This document shows, piece by piece, positions 25,418-32,107 of a DNA stretch of 32,107 nt. Location of the stretch: contig JAFMBQ010000005.1 of the NCBI GenBank assembly GCA_017858365.1, positions 1-32,107 of the forward strand. Direction: 5' to 3'. Numbering within the stretch: position 1 is the first letter of the stretch; every line of letters starts with the position of its first letter. The notes beneath the pieces are model-generated. The model had not been told where the DNA came from and did not search any database. It saw nothing but the letters and a program-made list of their open reading frames with translations. The translations under genes were made by a program, and so were the position numbers. The DNA is from Algoriphagus sp. GTDB lineage: Bacteria > Bacteroidota > Bacteroidia > Cytophagales > Cyclobacteriaceae.

Positions 25418-26515
25418 ATGCCAAATTTTACCATTGTTGCCGGCGCTCGACCGAATTTTATGAAAATCGCACCAATCATTCATGCGATTCAAAAGAAACA
25501 AAAGGAGGGAGGAAATCTTCAGTTTAGGCTTGTCCATACCGGTCAGCATTACGATAAAAAAATGTCTGGAGACTTTTTTGAACAGCTAAATATACCAGAG
25601 CCAGATGCAAATCTTGGCGGTGGAGGTGGCACTCAGGCTGAGCAAACTGCCGCTATCATGGTTGCATTTGAAAAAGAACTTATTGAGAATCGCCCAGACA
25701 TTGTGATCGTCGTAGGAGATGTTACCAGTACGCTTGCTTGCTCTATTGCAGCTAAAAAACTTCAAATCGATGTAGCACATGTCGAAGGAGGTATTCGGTC
25801 AGGAGATCTAACCATGCCAGAGGAGATCAATCGAATGGTAACTGACAGCATTACTAATCATTTCTTTACAACTTCTGAGATCGCCAATGAAAACTTGCGG
25901 AAAAGCGGATTTTCTGAAGACAAAATACATTTCGTAGGTAATACCATGATCGATACCTTAATGGCGCAGATGAATCGATTCCAAAAACCTGAAGGCGCCA
26001 TTTTTGAGGGGCTCGAAACTGGGAATTATTTTGTAATGACAATGCACAGGCCTGCCAATGTAGATCAAGAACACAAGCTCAAAGCTATGATTGATGCAAT
26101 CCTTGAAGGAACAAAGGGACTTCCTATTATTTTCCCTGTTCATCCGAGAACAGCCAAGAACCTGGAAAGTCTTGGAATAGATGCTCCAAATCTCTTGATG
26201 TGTGAACCATTGGGATATCTGGAATTCAACTATTTAGTGAAAAATGCTAAAGGTGTAATTACTGATTCAGGTGGTATCACCGAAGAGGCTTCTGTGATGA
26301 ATATTCCTTGCATTACGCTTCGGGATAATACAGAGCGTGCAGAAACCATTCATCTCGGCACCAACGAATTGGTAGGTACAGATCCAAAAAAGCTGAAGCC
26401 TTACTTGGAAAAAATAATGACAGGTAATTGGAAGCAATACCAAGGAATCCCAATGTGGGATGGAAAAACGGCCGAACGGATCGTAACCATTCTCGTAGAC
26501 ACGTATTCCAATTAA
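25418..26515 (+). CDS. wecB: UDP-N-acetylglucosamine 2-epimerase (non-hydrolysing)
   Basis: AGARPNFMKIAPI, VHTGQHYD, VVGDVTSTLACSIAAKKL, HVEGGIRSGD, MPEEINRMVTDSIT, VITDSGGITEEA. ATG 25418 preferred over TTG 25406. Confidence 0.93.
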   Translation: MPNFTIVAGARPNFMKIAPIIHAIQKKQKEGGNLQFRLVHTGQHYDKKMSGDFFEQLNIPEPDANLGGGGGTQAEQTAAIMVAFEKELIENRPDIVIVVGDVTSTLACSIAAKKLQIDVAHVEGGIRSGDLTMPEEINRMVTDSITNHFFTTSEIANENLRKSGFSEDKIHFVGNTMIDTLMAQMNRFQKPEGAIFEGLETGNYFVMTMHRPANVDQEHKLKAMIDAILEGTKGLPIIFPVHPRTAKNLESLGIDAPNLLMCEPLGYLEFNYLVKNAKGVITDSGGITEEASVMNIPCITLRDNTERAETIHLGTNELVGTDPKKLKPYLEKIMTGNWKQYQGIPMWDGKTAERIVTILVDTYSN

Positions 26516-26518
26516 GCA

Positions 26519-27007
26519 GTGAATTTAAGCGGACGAGTCAAGTTCTTAGTGGAGCATTTAAATCTTTCTCCACATCCTGAAGGAGGTTTTTATAAAGAAA
26601 CCTATCGATCAGCAGGAAATACTCAAACACCTTCTGGAGATCGGAGTCTCTTAACCTCCATATTTTTCCTACTAACCTCAGAAAACATCAGCAGATTTCA
26701 TCGAATCAAAAGCGACGAACTGTGGTACTTTCATGAGGGAAACTCACTTACTGTTCATCTCTTAAATGAGGATGGATATAGTACCCTGAAGCTTTGTAAT
26801 CACATCGCTGGAAGTGACTGTCTCCCATTTGGATTAGTAAAAGCTAATACGATTTTTGGAAGCACGGTAGATGATCCAGCTGGCTACTGCTTAGTTTCTT
26901 GCGCGGTAGCACCAGGGTTTGATTTCAAAGATTTTGAACTGCTCTCCAGAGATGAGTTGATCCTTGATTATCCAGATCAGTCACACATCATTAAGCGACT
27001 AACATAA
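26519..27007 (+). CDS. Cupin domain protein (DUF985 family)
   Basis: LNLSPHPEGGFYKETYRS, SRFHRIKSDELWYFHEGNSLTVHLL, GYCLVSCAVAPGFDFKDFEL. GTG start. Confidence 0.93.
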   Translation: MNLSGRVKFLVEHLNLSPHPEGGFYKETYRSAGNTQTPSGDRSLLTSIFFLLTSENISRFHRIKSDELWYFHEGNSLTVHLLNEDGYSTLKLCNHIAGSDCLPFGLVKANTIFGSTVDDPAGYCLVSCAVAPGFDFKDFELLSRDELILDYPDQSHIIKRLT

Positions 27008-27009
27008 AA

Positions 27010-27033
27010 AAAGGCTCCCAATCGGGAGCCTTT
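27010..27033 (-). terminator. Intrinsic terminator of the TonB receptor gene
   Basis: AAAGGCTCCC-AATC-GGGAGCCTTT; the minus strand continues into a T run. Confidence 0.88.
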
Positions 27034-27055
27034 ATCAGTGTGGTTTTGGTAATTA

Positions 27056-29959
27056 TTAGAATGAAAATGCGACTCTAAAATTGATTTTGACACCGGGAGC
27101 CAGACTTGTAAAAATCTGGTCATCTGCACCAAAGGATTGAAATACAAGTTCCCTTTTGTCATTTAGCATATTTTGAACGCCAAATCCTGCTTGGATGCGT
27201 TCATCAGCACCGAAGGTTTTATTGACATTAAAATTTAAGCTATGGAACGGCACTGTAAAATTGTCCGTTTGGTTGCCAAATCCTACAAAGTTCAATGTTG
27301 GACCCTGCACATTATAGAATATACCGGCTTCCCATCCTGTAATGAAGCTTTGATAAGCTAAGCCAGTATTGATGATGTAAGGAGCTTGACCTGCCATATT
27401 TCTGGTATTGCTCACCACTTCGCCTTCTCTCGCTGATAGCTGTCTAGATCTGAATTCAGACTCTGACATTTCGATCTTGGATTGAGTCATGGTAAAATTC
27501 GTATTCCAATTGAAATTTTCTAAAGAAGGTGAAAGGAATTTCAAGCTTTTGCGGAATTCAAACTCCAGTCCAAGAACTTGACCGTTTCCCACGTTTCGGG
27601 GCTGGAAAGATCCCGCATCGGAAAGGAACTGAACGATCTCAATGGGTCTATCGAACGACTTATAAAATGCACTGACCGAAAACATTTCACCTCGCTCTTG
27701 GAAAGCTTCCCATCGAATATCAAAATTATTAATCCGGGTAGGAGTCAATTTACCGTCCCAAATCACCTCAGTTCCACCGTTGGTAACCTCTTGGAATAAA
27801 CCTCCAATAAATGTTCTACCAGTGATGGGATCGAGAATTTCCGCAAAAGACAATTCTTTAAATGATGGCCTTGCGATAGTCCGAGAGGCAGATAGCCTGA
27901 GGTTCTGCTTCTCTTTTAAGGCATAAATCAAGTTCACGGTGGGGAAGAAGTCTGTTTGGTCTAATACTGTATCGTCATTCAAAACAATCGAACCGCTTTG
28001 ATTAGTACCGGTATATTTCTGCACATAGTTTTCCATTCTTACACCAACAACTGCTTTCAATTTTTCCGCAGGATTGATTTCGGTTGACACATATGCTCCG
28101 ATGTTATTCACATTAGAATTGAAAGAGTTTGGATTAATCGGGATAAAGTTTGGTGTATATCTTACCCCATTTCGATTTGTTGCGCTGAAAAGATTCTGAT
28201 CAGCTAAAATCGTATTTGGATCTCCCGTGAATGTGGTGCCTCCTGTGGGAAACTGGAAGTTTTGAATATCAAAATCTCTTGTCTTGTAAACATAGGTACC
28301 ACCAAATTTGAACTTAGCATTTCTACCAAATGCCTTGTATTGGTTCGTCAAATCAAGTTTACCGACAGCATTTTGCTCATCCAGAGTTCTCCAGATCCGC
28401 TCAGGAAGTCCGACTTCTGTAGAGACAGTATTCGTAGGTAATCTAAATCGGGTGAATCTAATATCCGGATCATTAATTTTAGAGATCGTAGGAGACAATT
28501 TCCAATTCACATTCCATTTGCCACCTGCAAGAAAATGCTCACCGGAAAGCAAAAGATTGGTCAGAGATCGTTCACTATATTCAATGTTGTATTGTTTTGC
28601 TTCGAAATTTGCACCCAAGTTAGATCCAGTGAAATCGAAAATACCAGCTTTTGACTCTCCATTCTGGAGTCTCATGAAATTCAAACGATATTTAGATCGC
28701 TCAGTCTTCAAAGCTATACCAGCTATACCGCCTAGCAATACATTATTCACTCCATAATCTCCTTTTTGAATTTCCAAAGGTTCTAGCTCTGTTTGGCTTG
28801 CTTCTCTTGGTTTTCCATAAAGATTAAATTCAGCATCCTGAAAAAACTCTGTTTCATTTTTGTAAGTCACGGCGAGATTGTAACCCCAAGTAGCTTTGGA
28901 ACGGGCTATTTGATTTCCAAGAGAAAAACTAATACCCACATCCATCAAGCTGTTCGCTCGATATCCTCCCAGTGTTTTATTAAAACTTCCCATTATTTCT
29001 TGGTACTCTAATCCTTTAGGGCTGTTAGGATTTCCTACTACCTCTCCATATTGGGGAATAGAAGTACTTCCTTTAGTCGGATTAGCTCTAGTGCCATCAT
29101 CGAAGCCTAGCCAATCTGTTTTTCCTCCGTCATATTTTACGTAGTTTGAGTTGAAGTGCATCGATGGGTTGTATCCACCACTCAAACTCAATCGCATAGA
29201 CTTTTCTTCAGGAAAATCTTTCGTCTCAATATCCACTACTCCACCTGTGAAATCAGCTGGAAGATCAGCTGTAAAGGACTTTGAAACAATAATATTGTCA
29301 ATCACATTGGTTGGAAAGATATCCATCTGAATGGAGTTTCGATCAGGATCCAATCCCGGCACATCTACTCCATTTATCACAGTTTTCGTATATCTGTCTC
29401 CTAGACCCCTTACATAGATGTATTTTCCACCTTCTATGGATACGCCTGTCACTCTTTTCACTGCAGAGGCAGCATCTCCATCACCAATTTGACGGAATGT
29501 ACTTGCGGAGATTCCATCCATTAGGTTGGCAGCATTTCTTTTAACAGACATCAGCGCCGATTCAGTAGTCCTGATAGCTGATGCAGCAATAGTGACAGTC
29601 TCCAATTCCGAGGCCTCTTCAGCCATAAGGATGTCATTAATTACATTTACTCCTCCAGCTTTTACTTCCACGCCGATAAGTTCGACTGTAGCATAAGAAA
29701 TGTATGAGATCTGAAGTGTATAAGATCCTGGTTCTACTTGGATTTCAAATTTTCCATCGAAATCAGTAATTGCACCAGTTGAAGTTTCTTTCACTAGAAT
29801 CGAGACTCCGTAGAGCGGCTCTCCAGAACCTTCCTCAAAAATTGCTCCTCTGATGGTTCCTTTTTGGGCAAAGGCAAATCCTGCAATGAGTTGAGATACT
29901 ACAATCAGGATAATAGTTAATGTTCGTTTCATGAACACTGAGTGAGAATTATTTTTCAT
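27056..29959 (-). CDS. TonB-dependent outer-membrane receptor with carboxypeptidase-regulatory-like N-terminal domain
   Basis: Signal peptide; GTIRGAIFEEGSGEPLYGVSILVKETSTGAITDFDGKFEIQ, plug (VKRVTGVSIEGGKYIYVRGLGDRYTKTVINGVDVPGLDPDRNSIQMDIFPTNVIDNIIVSKSFTADLPADFTGGVVDIETK), barrel ending RVAFSF. Alternative start M at 29932. Confidence 0.96.
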   Translation of the reverse strand: MKNNSHSVFMKRTLTIILIVVSQLIAGFAFAQKGTIRGAIFEEGSGEPLYGVSILVKETSTGAITDFDGKFEIQVEPGSYTLQISYISYATVELIGVEVKAGGVNVINDILMAEEASELETVTIAASAIRTTESALMSVKRNAANLMDGISASTFRQIGDGDAASAVKRVTGVSIEGGKYIYVRGLGDRYTKTVINGVDVPGLDPDRNSIQMDIFPTNVIDNIIVSKSFTADLPADFTGGVVDIETKDFPEEKSMRLSLSGGYNPSMHFNSNYVKYDGGKTDWLGFDDGTRANPTKGSTSIPQYGEVVGNPNSPKGLEYQEIMGSFNKTLGGYRANSLMDVGISFSLGNQIARSKATWGYNLAVTYKNETEFFQDAEFNLYGKPREASQTELEPLEIQKGDYGVNNVLLGGIAGIALKTERSKYRLNFMRLQNGESKAGIFDFTGSNLGANFEAKQYNIEYSERSLTNLLLSGEHFLAGGKWNVNWKLSPTISKINDPDIRFTRFRLPTNTVSTEVGLPERIWRTLDEQNAVGKLDLTNQYKAFGRNAKFKFGGTYVYKTRDFDIQNFQFPTGGTTFTGDPNTILADQNLFSATNRNGVRYTPNFIPINPNSFNSNVNNIGAYVSTEINPAEKLKAVVGVRMENYVQKYTGTNQSGSIVLNDDTVLDQTDFFPTVNLIYALKEKQNLRLSASRTIARPSFKELSFAEILDPITGRTFIGGLFQEVTNGGTEVIWDGKLTPTRINNFDIRWEAFQERGEMFSVSAFYKSFDRPIEIVQFLSDAGSFQPRNVGNGQVLGLEFEFRKSLKFLSPSLENFNWNTNFTMTQSKIEMSESEFRSRQLSAREGEVVSNTRNMAGQAPYIINTGLAYQSFITGWEAGIFYNVQGPTLNFVGFGNQTDNFTVPFHSLNFNVNKTFGADERIQAGFGVQNMLNDKRELVFQSFGADDQIFTSLAPGVKINFRVAFSF

Positions 29960-29985
29960 ACAGCTTTGTAATTATAAAAACAAAG

Positions 29986-30016
29986 TAGAGGAAGCTCCTT
30001 GCAAGATCTTCCTCTA
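29986..30016 (-). terminator. Intergenic hairpin between the beta-helix gene and the TonB receptor gene
   Basis: Perfect 9-bp arms TAGAGGAAG/CTTCCTCTA; the minus strand continues CTTTGTTTTTAT. Confidence 0.7.
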
Positions 30017-30038
30017 TTTTGATTCAATATTTTTTAGA

Positions 30039-31541
30039 TTATTTGAAGTCTGCTAATTGACCGGATACTGCCGCCCATGACCATGTTGCAAAGGCGGCCT
30101 TAGTCGCTCCTACAGTATTAGCACCGGCAGCAACAATCGTTGCAGAAGCATCTGTACCATTCCTGAACATTGTAGCTAGAGTTACTCCAGCAGCCGGCGT
30201 AACTTCCAGTTTAGTGAACTTCAAGGAGCCATCTGCGAAATTAGCCAACGTCTTATCACCACTTAGGGAAAGATCCCCTCTCCCACTTGTGGTAGATGGA
30301 TCAGCGAATCCGAAGAAATAAAGGTTCTCAAATGTACCTCTAGCGCCATCTCGGAAGTCCCCAAATTCTGCTACATTGTTTCCTTTAATTGAGCCATTCT
30401 TTAAGGTATGTGATCCAAGTTTAGAGCCTTCAGGACCATCTATTTCCAAAGCGTGATCTGTTTCAGTTCCAGCGATTACAATGAAGTTATCTAAAGTACC
30501 AGACCAAGCTTGATCCGTATCCATTCCGTCATCACCAGCATTCCAAACAATCGCATTTTTTACGTTTACAGTACCACCAAACCACTCGATTCCATCATCT
30601 TGGTTACCGATTACTTCGACATTTTCGATTATAGTTCCAGAACCAACCCCACCTAAAGTAAGTCCATTGATTTCGTTACCTTCTCCGATGTTTGCACCAC
30701 CATGACGGATTGATACAAATTTAATTGTACCAGAATTATCAGCAGCATCTGTACCGCCATATAATCCATTCGTGTCGGATGGTGGAATACCTTCAATTTG
30801 TTTCTCAGCGACATCTCCTGCGACTGATATCGGAGCTTTTCCTAAGACAATTAATCCACCCCAAAGGCCGTTCAGGTTTGGAGTCAAGTTTGGAGAGGCA
30901 ATCTGTCCTGGAGTAATTTCGTCGGCAATTGTAGTAAAAATAATCGGAGAGCTTGCTGTTCCTTCTGCAGTGATTTTACCGCCTCTGGCGATAATTAAAG
31001 CTGTTGCATTCGAGCCAGATCCTACTTCACCTTTGATAACTACGCCATCTTGGATTATCAAAGTAGCACCTGAGGTTACTGTGATTCTTCCGCCCAAGAT
31101 ATAAGTTTTACCTTTTGCCCAAGTAGTATTTGCAGTGATATTAGATGTTACTCTGATTACAGTTGCCTCAGCACCTACTGTTAATACATGAGTCACTTTC
31201 ACAAAGTCTCCATCTATATCTGTAACTGTAAATTCAAAAACGAGGTTTTTTCCCGCATCTGCAGGAATTGCAGTATATTCAAATGGGGCAGAGGCAGTCG
31301 TTCCAGATAAAGGAACAGTTGCTAGAGCAACACCGTCTTTTGTAATCGATAAAGAAACCAGTCCATCTAATGCAGTTGCAGTAGCAGTGACAGGTCCTAA
31401 TTTTCCACCTGCTTCAATCGTAGCAGTAGCTGGAATTCCCGAAAGTGTAACACCATTATCTGGCTTTGCATCTTCCTGACAACCTGATAGTCCAATCACA
31501 ATTGCAGAAAACATTAGTAATAGGTAATTAAGTTTTTTCAT
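30039..31541 (-). CDS. Secreted lipoprotein, parallel beta-helix-like
   Basis: MKKLNYLLLMFSAIVIGLSGCQED lipobox; repeated short strands (GGRITVTSGATLIIQDGVVIKGE..., GTIIENVEVIGNQDDGIEWFGGTVNVKNAIVWNAGDDGMDTD). The ORF track start at 31601 is 20 codons upstream. Confidence 0.82.
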   Translation of the reverse strand: MKKLNYLLLMFSAIVIGLSGCQEDAKPDNGVTLSGIPATATIEAGGKLGPVTATATALDGLVSLSITKDGVALATVPLSGTTASAPFEYTAIPADAGKNLVFEFTVTDIDGDFVKVTHVLTVGAEATVIRVTSNITANTTWAKGKTYILGGRITVTSGATLIIQDGVVIKGEVGSGSNATALIIARGGKITAEGTASSPIIFTTIADEITPGQIASPNLTPNLNGLWGGLIVLGKAPISVAGDVAEKQIEGIPPSDTNGLYGGTDAADNSGTIKFVSIRHGGANIGEGNEINGLTLGGVGSGTIIENVEVIGNQDDGIEWFGGTVNVKNAIVWNAGDDGMDTDQAWSGTLDNFIVIAGTETDHALEIDGPEGSKLGSHTLKNGSIKGNNVAEFGDFRDGARGTFENLYFFGFADPSTTSGRGDLSLSGDKTLANFADGSLKFTKLEVTPAAGVTLATMFRNGTDASATIVAAGANTVGATKAAFATWSWAAVSGQLADFK

Positions 31542-31689
31542 TTTGTTTGTATTAATTGAAATAGTGGTTTTGCATTTTTTGATGATACAAATTTGGATCA
31601 ATTATTACCCTCAAAAGAATTATCCGAATTATCCTTTTTTTAATATTCCGAACAGTATTTAATATTGAATTAATAAAAAAGGCATAAAA

Positions 31690-31716
31690 AAAGGGCTGCT
31701 TCATTAGCAGCCCTTT
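31690..31716 (-). terminator. Intrinsic terminator of the MoxR gene
   Basis: AAAGGGCTGCT-TCATT-AGCAGCCCTTT; the minus strand continues into T7. Confidence 0.9.
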
Positions 31717-31732
31717 AAACCTTGTTTTAATG

Positions 31733-32107
31733 TTACTTCAATGTTACGGACTTATTTATCGGTACTTTTTCCAAAAGGATTTTTATAAGATTTCGTGTGT
31801 TAATTCCGTCTGCCTCTGCCTCATAATTCAAAATTATTCGATGATTCATTACATCCTCAGCGATTTCTTTAATGTCTTCAGGTAATACATAATCCCTCCC
31901 ATCCATGTATGCTACTGCTTTTGAAGCTAGATTCAAATTAATACTTGCACGTGGTGACACTCCAAACTGAATATATTTTGCCTCATCCTTCAAGCCGTAT
32001 TGCATCGGGAACCGAGTAGCAAATACCAATTCAATAATGTAATGCTCTAGTGGCTCTGCCATTTTCACGGCGTTGATCTCATTTCTAATGTCAAATACCT
32101 CCTGCTT
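31733..32107 (-). CDS. MoxR-family AAA+ ATPase, C-terminal fragment (truncated by the window edge)
   Basis: Frame is open to the window end (KQEVFDIRNEINAVKMAEPLEHYIIELVFATR...); FGVSPRASINLNLASKAVAYMDGRDYVLPEDIKEIAEDVMNHRI. Confidence 0.92.
   Translation of the reverse strand, partial: KQEVFDIRNEINAVKMAEPLEHYIIELVFATRFPMQYGLKDEAKYIQFGVSPRASINLNLASKAVAYMDGRDYVLPEDIKEIAEDVMNHRIILNYEAEADGINTRNLIKILLEKVPINKSVTLK

Noticed and set aside
28308-28757. 149-aa plus-strand ORF
   Set aside because: Lies wholly antisense within the strongly supported TonB receptor gene; composition looks like a shadow frame.
1-32107. CRISPR arrays, IS elements, prophage, rRNA, tRNA
   Set aside because: No regularly spaced repeats, transposase/integrase motifs, terminal inverted repeats, rRNA or cloverleaf tRNA sequences were recognised by eye.

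Overview
The window reads as a Bacteroidetes chromosome segment. Evidence: Bacteroidetes-type -7 elements such as TACTTTCG, capsule-assembly Wzi and DUF3127-like proteins, a TonB-dependent receptor with a carboxypeptidase-regulatory-like domain, and many SPII lipoproteins. It may be from a Cyclobacteriaceae/Algoriphagus-like organism, but that is inferred from protein character only. Most of it is core genes: RluF, ALDH, purK-purE, MutS-like ATPase, MscS, Fur family, RlmH, SlyD-like PPIase, WecB, and a MoxR fragment at the right edge. The part most like a biological system is a compact four-gene locus at 12159-16033: class I methyltransferase, type III polyketide synthase, divergent UbiA prenyltransferase, and FAD-dependent oxidoreductase. 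It predicts a prenylated and/or methylated aromatic polyketide or quinone-like metabolite. Other points of note: a nitroreductase-fold protein that looks like a bacterial iodotyrosine (halotyrosine) deiodinase; two small genes missed by the ORF track (a 55-aa protein at 9394-9561 and a 52-aa membrane protein at 5647-5805); a perfect three-way-junction-like inverted-repeat arrangement inside the first small gene; a membrane-anchored MutS-like ATPase; and a beta-helix lipoprotein/TonB receptor pair separated by an intrinsic terminator. I found no CRISPR array, IS element, rRNA or tRNA.
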